Assembly (NCBI GenBank): GCA_036877525.1
Contig: JAZGTH010000011.1
Coordinates: 4,266,001 to 4,330,000 of the forward strand
Source: Chromobotia macracanthus
Lineage: Eukaryota > Chordata > Actinopteri > Cypriniformes > Botiidae
Reading direction: 5' to 3'
DNA: 64,000 bases
The notes beneath the pieces were generated by a model, which saw nothing but the letters and a program-made list of their open reading frames with translations, ran no database searches and was not told the DNA's origin. The stretch's first letter is position 1; every line of letters starts with the position of its first letter. Both the position numbers and the translations under genes were made by a program. Positions 26,019-36,925 of the stretch are shown one piece after another.

Positions 26019-26020
<2 letters not shown>

Positions 26021-26865
26021 CAGAGCCTCTCCTGATTGCCTGCATGTGATATTCGACACTGTGTGTCAGCCCCTTTCCCACTTCTCCACACGTACACACG
26101 GGCACACACATGCACAGCGCCTCTGGTAATTCACCACTTATCAGAGAAAATTGAGGAAGGGCCCCTCTGATCTTTTCTGATGGAAAAGAAAGCGTCCAAA
26201 CCTCATCCACCACCTCCCCCCTCACTCAGACTGAGGGCTGGAGAATTTCTCGTCTTTTTCTCCTTCCATCTCGCTCCTTCCTTTGTTTTCCTCTCGCCTC
26301 TTTCATGTTCTCCTGACTAAGGACTGAGTGGTGTGCTTCCTGTCTTCTTCTCATTAAAGGGCATTTCCTTCATCACCATAACCCCGTTCGTTCAGCACTG
26401 GCCCTCACTGTCTGTGATTAGAACACCAGCCAGCCCTGAGTCTTAAACTCCCTTCAAATCCCAACCCACAGCGATTATTCTGCCTTTTAATGTCAGAGAT
26501 TAAGAGAGAATAAATGTGACAGAATCACTGCAAGCATCTGAATAATTTAGTATGTTATTTTCAGATGTTTCTGCCTAGGGAAATTTAAGAGAGCTTTTAG
26601 AGTGGAGATACGGCTGTGGGTTTGAGGGGGAAATTCTGTAGACCCTCATGAAAGTTCATGTTGATGGCACACAGAGGGTACTCGCTGAGGTAAGAGGGTC
26701 ATTGCTGTATGGCTGTGGCCTGCCATGCCACCCTGAGGTATTCATGAAGCCAGATTAGAGCAGATAGGAAGTATGCTACTTTTTTAATATAATGACTACT
26801 AGTATACCACTCGAGTTCTCATTATCATAGTGTGAAACAAACAAATCCTACATCTCTTTATTAAA

Positions 26866-27075
26866 ATTAACTATGGTTTTACCATGGTTAAACAAAAAAC
26901 GTGGTTACTATAGTTAAGCCATGGTAACCACAAATTAACCATGGTGTTGCTACAGCAACCATAGTTACACTAGGGCATATGTAAGACTGTGGTTATACAA
27001 ATGAGAATCAGTCCACAAGAAAACATGGTTACACTTTTACTATAATAAAATCATGATTCATTTTCATAAGGGTTG
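26866..27075. repeat. ACCATGGTTA palindromic dispersed repeat
   Basis: Carries CTATGGTTTTACCATGGTTA and GCCATGGTAACCACAAATTA, matching the copy at about 1405, including the tail ACACTTTTACTATAATAAAA. Confidence 0.68.
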
Positions 27076-28333
27076 TTTAAGATGTAAAATGCTTATACAT
27101 TATGGTACATTATGGTTTGTTGGTGGTTCTGTCTCTGTGCTGGTTTTAGTCATAAAAATAAAATTGTCACGACATTTTGATTTTCGTTACTTTATAACAT
27201 TACAGAGAATGTAGAAGTACGAACATAAATCAAACATTTAGATGCATAATAGTAAAGAGTTTTTGTTAATGACACAATGCAAAAATTAAAATGATCAAAA
27301 CAATTGTATTATTTTTGAAAGTTATGCATGCAGAAAACGCTTATTTGTTTTCGTGACTTTTGCCCAGTAATACACAATATTTGTTTTCCAAATAATTCAA
27401 GAGTGGAATGCACTTTATAACATGACCTGTTATATACATAACAGTGTTGAGCATGCTTTATATTCAAATATTGGAAACAAATATTATAAATATTTTTATT
27501 ACATTGTAATATTGTTTCAGATGATTGTAAGGTGGCATTGTGTCTGCGTCATGATGCATTAAGAATGTCTCTATATTATGTTAATACATCTGTACAGGTT
27601 TCATAAAAAGTTTCCTGTTTTCCATTAATTAGGAAATTTGTAAGGGTTTTCTGTTGACCCCACTCACCAGCCCTGGAGGCACGTTTATGAGCTCCGAGTT
27701 CATGTCAGCATACAGTGAGAAACATCAGTCACACGGGAGCTAACCCAAGTGTCACACTCTAATTTACAAACCAAGCTCAACCTATGACCTTTAGCCGCAC
27801 CTTGACCTTTAGATTTAAGAACCACACTGGTGCTTTAATTCTCACAACTGTTATAGTTATTCCCCTGTGAATTAATTCAGCATAATGGCTCCCACACACT
27901 CACACACACACCTGCTTACACGTACAAAAACATCTCAGCCGCACCAGCTCTGATCCATCAGCGGTTGGAGATAATTGTTTTTAATGTATCCGTGCCTTTT
28001 GAGATATCTTCTGTAAATTGGTATAGATGGGTTTTGTATGAGCGCTTCAGATACAGGAGGTGTGTAGACTGCATGTTAAGAGGGCAGGTTGGATAACCTC
28101 TCAACACATTAACTTACCGAAGAGGAATCTGAGGGTAACGGTCTTTAAATGGAGCCGTTTCCTCCTCCACGTGTATTTGCTCTGTGCTCGCACTAATATT
28201 GATTTAAGTGAGGCTGTAAATGGCTTTGTTAGCGAAAGAACATTTTATGGAGGGAAGAAATATTAAACTATGACACAAATGAGAGGGAGGAAGTGCTTCT
28301 CTTACAGGAACTTGTGTACATGGCACTAGTCAT

Positions 28334-28335
<2 letters not shown>

Positions 28336-28372
<37 letters not shown>
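28336..28372 (+). repeat. (CT)n microsatellite
   Basis: Uninterrupted CT dinucleotides 100 bp before the ACAGACAGAGAG array. The two are of opposite purine/pyrimidine polarity. Confidence 0.93.
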
Positions 28373-28374
<2 letters not shown>

Positions 28375-28474
28375 AAGATGAGTGCCATTGTAATGGAGAT
28401 GAGAGTCATGTTGCTGTGGTCAGCATGTGGGTGAGAATGTAATGCCCTTAGATTTTGATTATTGCCTTGAGGTA

Positions 28475-28580
28475 AGACAGACAGAGAGACAGACAGAGAG
28501 ACAGACAGAGAGACAGACAGAGAGACAGACAGAGAGACAGACAGAGAGACAGACAGAGAGACAGACAGAGAGACAGACAG
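28475..28580 (+). repeat. ACAGACAGAGAG 12-bp tandem array
   Basis: About nine near-perfect units. It encodes a chance TERQ repeat on + and SVSL on -. Confidence 0.95.
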
Positions 28581-29040
28581 ATCTGTTTTCTTTACAGACA
28601 ACCGAGAAGCAGAAGTTCTAAATGTGATCTAGGTTCTTCTTATGTTTTTCATTTTAATGCAATCGCAGTAACCTCAGCTTTGTTTAAAGACAATGTGAAG
28701 CAACATTGGCCCTATTTACTTTCTGATTTACCTGCTCTTATTTAAAAGCTGTTTAACTCTAGTGGATTAAAAAGACTCTATTCTTTGTTATATCGTGAGA
28801 AAAATTGTCACTTTCACAGATGGAGATGATTATATTACGATGAGAAATGATGAAGGCAAACGTTCCCTTTTTTCTCTAGAATAATATGCACTGGTGAATA
28901 AAAATAAAAATATAACAAACATTATAAACCAGTCTAAGCTTAAGAAACATTAGTGCAGATCACTTGGGTTTTGGTGGTTGACAGGGTGTTGCTATGTGGT
29001 TGCTAAGGTGACTGTTCTGACTGTTTATCAGCATGCAGTT

Positions 29041-29322
29041 AACCAGCTAAGAGGGAACGTTCCTATAGGTTGTCTCAAAGTTATCAAAATGTTCTTGCAG
29101 TACTGTTACTTTATCATATATATATCAAAAATGTTATTCTTAAGTTGGGGAAATATTTTAAAAACGTTCTTAAAACCAAGCTTAAAGCTGTTAAAACAAT
29201 GTCTAAAAACCTGGATGTTTTAAGTGTTCCTAGAACTTTCAAAATGTTTTTTTTTTAACATTTTGGTTACTTAATGGAAACATTATAGAAATGTTCTTAC
29301 AACCTAAAATTGTTAGTTGGGT
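29041..29322 (+). mobile_element. MITE-A copy 7 with 8-bp target duplication
   Basis: Starts AACCAGCTAAGAGGGAACGT and ends AAAATTGTTAGTTGGGT. It is flanked on both sides by the identical octamer ATGCAGTT (29033-29040 and 29323-29330). An 8-bp duplication is the signature of hAT-type transposases, so the family is provisionally hAT-like. Confidence 0.85.
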
Positions 29323-31572
29323 ATGCAGTTGCCTGAGTGATTAGGGCGATTGTTTACCGGTCCAAGTTTAAGGGGCCAACAGCTTTTATATTTCTGGTCT
29401 CTAGATGCCAACACAAGTCTGTGGTACAAGCCTGTGTAAATCTTCCTCAGACTCCCTCATGAGTCCCTTCTTAACAACCCTAAACAGTGCAGGTTAGGTT
29501 TTGCCCTGAGGTAAAGTTTATTATTTAGGGTTATGAAAAGTATAAGCATTATTACCCACTTTTCACTATTAGCCCAATGGTTACAATCAAAGCCTTCCTA
29601 AATTAAACCCTGTTAAATATCTCTGTTTCATCCAGAAACGCATGACATTATGAAAGTTATTTTGTTTTGAAGTGCATGCTGGGTAATTCAGTGCACCTGC
29701 AGTGCTTTATTCTGCTGCTGATGCTGGAGCGGGTTGGACCTCCAGTGCAGGGTAAATGAGTTTCTCTCCATCTACAGCCAAACACCCAGAGGAGCGAGCA
29801 GAAAGAGAAGTGGAAATTAATTGGTTTGAAGCAATTTGTTCTGTCTTCTTTCCTTCATCTGTCTTTTCTTTCTGTCCTCCCTTTTAAGTGCTCCTCCTTT
29901 TGTGGAGGAAGGAGTCAATGGGAGAGCTGGCCCAGGGGTCATTTTTTTCAAATAGCGGCTACCTCTCTCTCTTTCTCTCTCTCGCTCTACCTCTGTCGCT
30001 GAGGTATAGCCGTCTCTTTGAGAAGCGACAGCAGTCGTAGGAGATAGATTGTGATTGGATCACTCTTGCTGTCTTTCATTAATTTTTCCTTTCCTCACAT
30101 TCACTTTTTCCTGTTTATCGTAATCGGAGGCGTCTCACCATCTTTCTTGTCAACAGCGTCGGCTAACAAGGCTCGGTCGCTGTTTTAAGTCTCAGTCGCT
30201 CAATTTTTTTTCAGGCATTATGCTTGAGGGTGTGGACAGGCAGCCGGAGAAAGCCCATGGTGCTCTCTCATAAAAGACCTAAAGATGGTATTGTTCCCTT
30301 ATTTTGGATCCCCCAAAAAGAATTTTTCGAGACAATCCGTAAACACAATCACACTGTAATCCAGCGTTCCGATCCATCCTGCATTTTAATATGTGGGCTT
30401 CCGTATCCCGGGCTTACAGAGATATCACACAGCATTAGAGGAGAGACCAAGACTGTAATGTTCAGAGATATTGCTGTTTTCCCCCTGTGTTTTTTTCCAC
30501 AGATATGGGGGAAGATGCAATGCTTGTCGTCCACATCCACCCCCCGCTCCTTTCATTTTTTTCTCCATTTGTATCTCTTCATTGGATAATAGAAACGGCA
30601 GGCGGAGGCCCGTGTTGTGCCTCAAAACATCAAAAACTCCATTTCATCGGGTTGACAGAACAATTTTCCATTTCCCATATTCACACCCACTTAATTAAAA
30701 GTTGCTGATAGCTCCGGCATCTCTCCGCTCCGGGTCCGTGAGAACACATAAACCTGTCCCGTGTTAACCGGGAAGAAAGTTCGATTAGCGTGAGCTTGAT
30801 TTAAACAGTGCTCGCTTCCGCTCGGACGATAAAGTTTACAACATTTATCTAAAGCTTGGAGGAATTTCTGGAACAAGAAAATCCATCTATGGATTTGTCA
30901 GTTTTGTATATTGGTTGTGTAGTTTTAGGAGATTGTTTTTGGTAAGACTGCATACATGCTTTATAGATGAATCTCACAAAACCTGCCAAGAACACGTTAT
31001 GGGCCGTGGTTCACTTCATAAGCAAAAAGAAAGACGTTATTTTCCTTAACAATCTTTAAGCCTGTTTTGCATTGTGACGTCATTTTCATGACAACAACGC
31101 ACATTTTCTCTCTCAATTCTTTAACTGTAAAGCAAAAAAATCGGATTCTTACTACTCTGATGTAGAAAAGAATTGTTATTATTTCTACACCATGTATTTA
31201 ATGTAAATACATAGTATTTGTGTACTGCCTTTAATTGATTCTGGTTTAGATAAAATAATAATACAAAATTATATTTTATGGTAATATATCTTAATATACA
31301 TCATACCTTCATTTGATTTTTGGGGTAAAAGGTGATCTGGAAGTGTATATGTGCATTAAATATAATATAGCATTAATTTTAAAACAAAGGCAGCTTTATT
31401 ACCAAGTATAAGAAATGCCTGTGTCTGCTGTGAAAGCATATATGGGTGTTTGTGTGTGTGTTTGTACATGCCTATCATTCCCTGTGTCAAAAGCTTTTGA
31501 TCATAATGACAATGCTTGTATTGTTTTTAACATAGCTTCAGCTCAGTGTATCAGTACAGTGAAACTGTACAC

Positions 31573-31593
31573 TCTCTCTCTCTTTCTCTCTCT

Positions 31594-31643
<50 letters not shown>
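31573..31643 (+). repeat. (CT)n microsatellite
   Basis: About 70 bp of CT with TTTCTC interruptions. Confidence 0.94.
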
Positions 31644-31646
<3 letters not shown>

Positions 31647-33035
31647 GGTCACTAATGTACTGTTCTATCAGAGGAAGTATCAGCTGGCTGTAATCTGATT
31701 TGTGTGGCGGATGTCTTAATATAGGCAAAGTGACAAGACGGAAGGAGAAAGTGCCAACTCTTCATTTCTGTGTGTGTGTGTGTGTATTGAGGTAGTAGGC
31801 AAATGTATAGGCTTCCAATCAAAAGTTTGGCCCAACACTCTGGGAACACTTTAAAAAATAATACAAAGATTTTGAAATGGAGAAGAAAATAAAAGATGTT
31901 CAAATATTTTAAAGTAACTTTCACAAATAAGAGAATAAAGTCAATTGAAAAGGCTGTATGTATATATATAGTCTATTACACAATCAAATTCCATTGGCTG
32001 CCCTCACCCATTCCAAAGTTTTCATTATTCTTTTGCTAGCTTATCATCTTTTTACCCTCTTTTCTCCAGCTGTCATTTTTCATGGATTAATTTGTTCATT
32101 CTTCTCTTCCCGCACTGATTTTTACTAAGGATATCATCCAGACGTGACACAATGACCAAGTGAGCCATTCTAGATCCCAGATGTTGCCATGGCGATATCT
32201 ATAGGGCTTGTGTGAAATCCATGCACGCGCACAGCCAAATCCATGAACGGTTGCTGGTATTGATAAAGCCGGAGGTTTATTGAACCTACTCCTGAAGACA
32301 TGTAGCAGTGAGCGCTCAATAGCGCTTGTTTCTCTCTGTTGCACGTCGAAGGCCATTTCTTCAACACAGGTAGAATTTCTGCTCTAAATTCATGTTTGAC
32401 AGATGCTTTTCGGAGGTAAAATAAACGGGCGGAGGTGAAAGGAAGAAATTATGTGTCTGAAATGCCAAACGTTAATTTTGTTTTTTGTATATCATATTAA
32501 CAGGCATTTGCTTTAAATAACTACGACAAAAGCTACAATTTAACGTAATTATAGAGCAATAAGTATGTAAGCAAATTTGATCTTGAAGTATGAGCTGTTG
32601 ATTATATTTGTGTCTGAGGTGGTGACAAATGATGTCAGGTCTTCGGTGGGAGACGCGTATGAGTTCTCTGAAGTGGGCGGAGTCTGTCATCATCACACTG
32701 CAATAATTAGACGTACCGTTAATTATACTTTACTGAATAACAGTCAGTGTTGTATACAGTATGTATGATATAATAAAAAGAAGATATTTTGGGGTTTTTC
32801 TATATTTTTGTTAATGAGGACTGTAGAAAGGGGACAGGAAATTATTAGGGTAAGATGGAGGACTGTACCTTGGTCAAGATGCGATATTTCTGGACACTGT
32901 GAGGGACAGAAGTCTCTTCGATATGTCAGACTGTCTTATTAAACAGACAGTTTAGTTTGTACAGAAGTACCCACAGGGCCTTCCATTGGTCAGATGACAA
33001 ATACATAATTTATGTTAAAATGTGGCAAGCGTTTT

Positions 33036-33306
33036 TTAAAGCTGCAATTCATAACTTTTTTGGTTAAAAATGAACAAAAATGTATTATTGAGTACATAAG
33101 TACATAACAGATCACCTTATCTTACCCTGATTCACAGCGGTAAGTGTATAAATAATGAATTATAATCTGTCAGGTACAATTCATTTGGCTTCATTTGTTT
33201 TAATTTGTTTTCTACAAATGTAAAAAAGAGTGATAAATAGCCATTAATTTTATGTGTCAAACAGAGACGGCGATAGAGAGTCAGAGGTCACAGATTGCAG
33301 CTTTAA
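33036..33306. mobile_element. TTAA-bounded MITE-B copy 2
   Basis: TTAAAGCTGCAATTCATAAC at the left and AGATTGCAGCTTTAA at the right. Same interior AACAGAGACGGCGATAGAGA. Confidence 0.8.
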
Positions 33307-34132
33307 GAAATTGAACTTGTAGCTGCACAATGTAGCTGTACAGCTGAGGCTAATGCGATTCTGGTACAACAGGTTCTGTCACCATGTCCCAAAAGATGAC
33401 CTGCGAATGGTTTTGACTGCATGATCTCTCTCTTTATCTCTCATTCTTTCCTTCTTTCTTTCGTTCGCTCTTTCCCTTCAGGCTGTGTCTGGCTTTGTGT
33501 CCGTGATCTATGGTTTCATCTGCCATTTCTTCTTTTGTACATTTCCAAATGGAAGATAGATGAACAGGCAGGGCTCAGAAGGGGGGCAGTAAAGAATAGA
33601 AAAGGCCTTCTCGTAGAGAAAGTTTGCTCTTTCTGAATTAGCCTGTGTCATTTTGGAAGGCAAAAGAATGACCTATTCATGCGGCGTGTGCGCGGTTGCC
33701 GTCCGAGGTGTGTGTGTGTGTTTTGAGGATGAAAAAATAACCCATCGATCATGATAGCACCTTTATTCCATGACCAATTTTTGGCCCAAATTGCACAGAT
33801 GGTGCAATTACATGTGCTGGGTTCTTTTCGAGCCTCGTGCGAAATAAAGAAAACACTATCCTCAATTACATCTACAAAACCTGCTCTCGCTCTCTACCTC
33901 GCGCACCCTGATTGAGATGCTTTTCATTGTGACCCAAATGCCTCGTGCCTCGTTTGCAGATGTTATTTATATTTAATACACCCGATGCTTCTCCACCTCC
34001 TTCTCTTGTAGAGAGATGAATGGTTTCTCTTTCAGCTGTTTAAATAGCGAGGGATGATTGCTCTCCCTCTCGTTTTCCTATGAATATCTGCTATATAATA
34101 GTCTCCAGCCCTGATGTTAAAACAAAGAGCTG

Positions 34133-34435
34133 ACCCAGCTAACAATTTTAGATTGTGAGAATGTTTCCGTAACGTTTCCATTAAGTAACAAAAACATTAT
34201 TTTGAAGTTCTAGGAACGTTCAAAACGTCCAGGTTTTTTTAAAACGTTGAGAACATTATTTAAATATTTCTGTAAATTCTGTAACGTTTTTAAAATGTTC
34301 CACTAATCCACTTAAGAATAATGTTTTTGATATATATGATATATAACTGTTCCACTAATCTTAGTGCAAGAACATTTTTGATAACTTTGAGAGAACTTTG
34401 GCCAACATTCTTAAACTGTTCCCTGTTAGCTGGGG
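34133..34435 (-). mobile_element. MITE-A copy 8
   Basis: Reverse orientation, starting ACCCAGCTAACAATTTTAGA and ending TTCCCTGTTAGCTGGG. Full length. Confidence 0.84.
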
Positions 34436-34871
34436 AGATGAGACATGATGCTTGCCCCTCCGATTGGAAAAATTAGCCTAATTGAAAAGTTTCAGATGCC
34501 GAACTATCCCCACCCTAATCAACTGGAGCAGGCTTTCGTTCTTTTTTGGCTGACCTCAAAAAGTGGTACCGCTGAGCTCAGTGTATGATGTGTTGAAACG
34601 TTAAAGACTGTCATCACCCATCAGTTCTTTTTTGTTCTTTGTGTCCTTGACTTACATTAAAGCCCTGTCCTCAAAACACAATGACTGATTCCAGTACAGT
34701 CTGGTGTTAGCATGCTGCTAAACCAATGAACTCTTCCTCTGTAGGCTCACACACATATAAGACAGAAATATTGTTTTCTATCCTTTCTTTCCCGTACTAA
34801 ATAATAAATATGTATATTTGACATTTAGATACAGTGTGTTATCTACAGTATGGTCAGTGATGTATCATATG

Positions 34872-34911
34872 TGTTTTGTGACCTAAAAGGCACATTTTAG
34901 GTCACAAAACA
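34872..34911. repeat. Perfect 17-bp hairpin upstream of exon b
   Basis: TGTTTTGTGACCTAAAA, a 6-base loop GGCACA, then TTTTAGGTCACAAAACA. The arms match perfectly. It lies 113 bp before exon b. Confidence 0.9.
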
Positions 34912-35024
34912 TTTGAACATTGAACATGCACATGACATTTGAAAAGCTCCAGCAGCTGGATGTCTGACATGTTCATGTCTTCCTGCTCTGACCTGTCTGT
35001 CTCTCTGTCTCTGTCTGTCTGCAG

Positions 35025-35125
35025 GTGAGCAGGGTGCCGGTGGAGAGTTGTGAGCAGTACAGCAGCTGTAGTGAGTGTTTAGCTTCTGGTGACCCCCACT
35101 GCGGCTGGTGTGTCCTGCACAGTGT
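35025..35125 (+). CDS. plxna1: plxna1 exon b: end of sema and first half of PSI1
   Basis: This 101-nt exon enters in phase 0 after a pyrimidine-rich tract ending TGCAG and leaves with two bases of a Val codon at donor GT|GTGAGT. It encodes VSRVPVESCEQY, then the PSI core C-x5-C-x2-C-x7-C-x2-C including SGDPHCGWC, the most conserved part of the plexin/semaphorin/integrin module. PSI1 is a disulfide knot that fixes the sema propeller to the stalk. An alternative donor two bases later would break the frame with the next exon, so the GT at 35126 is chosen. Confidence 0.95.
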
Positions 35126-35141
35126 GTGAGTATCTCTTTGT

Positions 35142-35200
35142 GTCTCTCTCTCTCTCTCTCTCTCCCTCTCTCTCCCTCTCTCTCACACACACATACACAC
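35142..35200 (+). repeat. (CT)n(CA)n microsatellite in a short intron
   Basis: CT run followed by CACACACATACACACA, beginning about 17 bp after the exon-b donor. Confidence 0.92.
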
Positions 35201-35385
35201 ATTATACTGTGTAAACTGTATATTCTATCCCCCTACACTAACCATAAACCTAACCCTCACAGAAAACGTTCTGCTATATTAGATTTTCAAAATAGATCAA
35301 AATGTACTGGTATTAATACACTTGTGGGGACATTTGGTCCCCATAATAACATAGTAAATACCAGGACCCCACACACAGACTGCAT
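35195..35385. repeat. GGGGACATTTGGTCCCC dispersed repeat copy 2
   Basis: Contains CCCCCTACACTAACCATAAA and CACTTGTGGGGACATTTGGT. It fills about half of the short intron between exons b and c. Confidence 0.62.
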
Positions 35386-35503
35386 GCAGTATCAGAATCT
35401 CCAAAATGAATCATCTTAATAATAAACAGTGTGTTTTCTAGCGTAGTATTGTGAGAAGTGAATTGTAAAGGTTGCAGTGTTTCGTTTGTGTGTGTGTGTG
35501 CAG

Positions 35504-35627
35504 TTGTTCTCGTAAAGACCATTGTGAACGTGCAGATGAACCTCAGCGTTTTGCTTCTCGACTGGAGCAGTGTGTGCGACTGACTGTGCAGCCCAACAAC
35601 ATCTCAGTCACTATGTCTGAGGTTCAG
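35504..35627 (+). CDS. plxna1: plxna1 exon c: PSI1 C-terminal half and start of IPT1
   Basis: This 124-nt exon completes the split Val codon and ends in phase 0 at CAG|GTAAGT. It encodes VCSRKDHCERADEPQRF and the final PSI1 cysteine (residue 101), then VRLTVQPNNISVTMSEVQ, the first strand of IPT1. Together with the previous exon this gives all eight PSI cysteines (53, 59, 62, 70, 73, 79, 85, 101). An N-linked glycosylation sequon NIS lies in the IPT1 start. The acceptor is unusual because the bases before CAG are a TG repeat rather than a clean pyrimidine tract, and the donor is also followed by TG repeats. Confidence 0.95.
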
Positions 35628-36138
35628 GTAAGTGTGTGTGTGTGTGGGGAGGGTGTTAGTGAGAGAAATATTGTGATATTTGGTTTTCACACCTTTATGC
35701 TGTTTAATAGCTGTGCAATATTAATTGTGCATTTTTCTGACATATGTTTCTGTGTGTCTGTTATTCTCTGTCTTGTTTTGTCCCTTTCCTTGTCCCTGTG
35801 CCTTTCTTTCTCTGTGTCTTTCTCTCTGCCTCTGTGTTTTCTTTGTCTCTGTGTATCTTTCTTTCTGTTTCTTTTTCTGTCTTTATTACTGTGCTTTCTG
35901 TGAGTCTGTGTCTTTGTACCTTTCTGTCCCTGTGCTGTTCTGTTTTTTTTTTTTATGGTGTTGCTGTGTTTCCTCTATCTCTGTGCATCTCTCTTTCTAT
36001 GTGTCAATATCTCTGTCTATCTGACTCTGTAACTTTCTTGGTTTCTCTGTATTTTTCTGTCTCTGTGTCTTTGTGTCTCTGTGTCATTCTCTCTGTTTCT
36101 GTCTTTGTGTCCATGTTGATCTCTGTGCTGTCCTGCAG
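35628..36138 (+). other. plxna1: plxna1 short intron c-d (511 bp), extreme pyrimidine/G bias
   Basis: Starts GTAAGT, ends CCTGCAG. From about 35740 to 36120 the coding strand is an imperfect TCTGTG/TTTCTCTG repeat almost free of A. This produces long low-complexity reading frames that are not genes. Confidence 0.9.
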
Positions 36139-36292
36139 CTTGTTCTTCAGGCTCAGAATGTTCCCAGTCTGGCTGCTGGTGTTAACTGCTCATTTGAGGA
36201 CTACACTGAAACCGAGGGGCACATCATGGGCGGACGCATCTACTGCCTGTCCCCCTCTGCACGGGAAATCGCTCCCATCACTCGCAACAAGG
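36139..36292 (+). CDS. plxna1: plxna1 exon d: IPT1 central part
   Basis: This 154-nt exon runs from CCTGCAG to donor AAG G|GTAAGA, phase 0 to phase 1. It encodes LVLQAQNVPSLAAGVNCSFE through SPSAREIAPITRNK (residues 120-170). The paired cysteines at 136 and 155 are those of an IPT (Ig-like, plexin, transcription factor) fold. NCS at 135 is a glycosylation sequon. The Gly codon split across the next junction gives NKGDKRVVKL, which matches the conserved plexin-A1 reading and fixes the donor. It is followed after only 80 bp by the next exon. Confidence 0.95.
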
Positions 36293-36372
36293 GTAAGACA
36301 CTCACACGCTCTTCTAAAACCCTTCTCTGACTTGTTAGAGATGACTGAAGCTCACCGTATGTCTGCTGACAG
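36293..36372 (+). other. plxna1: plxna1 80-bp intron d-e
   Basis: Minimal teleost-sized intron from GTAAGA to CTGACAG. Its removal joins AAG-G to GC-GAC and keeps the IPT1 frame. Confidence 0.95.
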
Positions 36373-36472
36373 GCGACAAGCGGGTGGTGAAGCTCCATCT
36401 GAAGTCCAAGGAGACTGGAAAGAAGTTTGCCAGCGTGGATTTTGTTTTCTACAACTGCAGTGTCCATCAGTC
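36373..36472 (+). CDS. plxna1: plxna1 exon e: IPT1 C-terminus and start of PSI2
   Basis: This 100-nt exon enters in phase 1 after CTGACAG and leaves with two bases of Ser at TC|GTAAGT. It encodes GDKRVVKLHLKSKETGKKF and then ASVDFVFYNCSVHQS (residues 171-204). KSKETGKKF and FYNCSVHQ are near-invariant plexin-A stretches. Cys199 is the first PSI2 cysteine and NCS at 198 a sequon. The split Ser codon is completed at 41416, across a 4.9 kb intron. Confidence 0.95.
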
Positions 36473-36803
36473 GTAAGTTGCAAGTCAACAAATCTTTATT
36501 TCATGCAGTAAAAGGAAAGCAGCTGCTGTCACCAAACTCTCTTTCCCGTCTGTTTCTCTATTGGTCTTTCTTTGAAAAGTAGACAACTTTCAAACTTTAG
36601 TTTATTTATATGGGACAGCCCTGTGTGTGTGTGTGTGTGTTTACTGCTTGAGTGTGAGAGAGGAATGTTATTTTTGTGACCTGTTAGCAGTTTTTCGCTG
36701 AGATCAGAGATGAGATCAGACTTTTAATGTCATTTCATTAATGAATCTGAGAATCCCTGACTTCAGCTATCCAGTTTTACTGCTCAGGAATTATAGTACT
36801 GCT

Positions 36804-36837
36804 TTCTCTCTCTCTACCTTTCTCTCTCTGTCTCACC

Positions 36838-36870
<33 letters not shown>

Positions 36871-36925
36871 GCTTTCTTCCATTCTCTCTCTTGCTGTCAG
36901 TCTTGCACTCTCTCTCTCCCCCCCT
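36804..36925 (+). repeat. CT-rich microsatellite
   Basis: Imperfect CTCTCT runs with TTTCTC and GCTTTC interruptions. Confidence 0.88.

Larger units (their letters stand above)
25324..35024 (+). other. plxna1: plxna1 intron between exons a and b (9.7 kb)
   Basis: Bounded by GTAAGA and TGCAG. It contains MITE-A copies at 29041 and 34133, an ACCATGGTTA repeat at about 26870, a TTAA-bounded repeat at 33036, and GA, CT and ACAGACAGAGAG arrays. Stretches 30010-30880, 32090-32400 and 33660-34090 show no repeat I recognise. No gene is seen inside on either strand. Confidence 0.85.
35126..35503 (+). other. plxna1: plxna1 short intron b-c (378 bp)
   Basis: Starts GTGAGT and ends in a TG run followed by CAG. 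Most of it is a (CT)n/(CA)n microsatellite plus a diverged copy of the GGGGACATTTGGTCCCC dispersed repeat. Confidence 0.9.

Noticed and set aside
28475..28580. CRISPR-like array
   Set aside because: Units are contiguous with no unique spacers, in vertebrate DNA; it is a microsatellite.
28326..28621. SVSL- or TERQ-repeat proteins
   Set aside because: Both strands of the 12-bp tandem array; low complexity only.
30224..30589. 121-codon frame in intron a-b
   Set aside because: No recognisable domain; overlapping frames on both strands are equally open, as expected for low-stop chance sequence.
35744..36511. Long open frame (255 codons), Ser/Leu/Phe/Cys-rich
   Set aside because: It is the pyrimidine/G repeat of intron c-d read in one frame, then runs out of frame through exons d and e.
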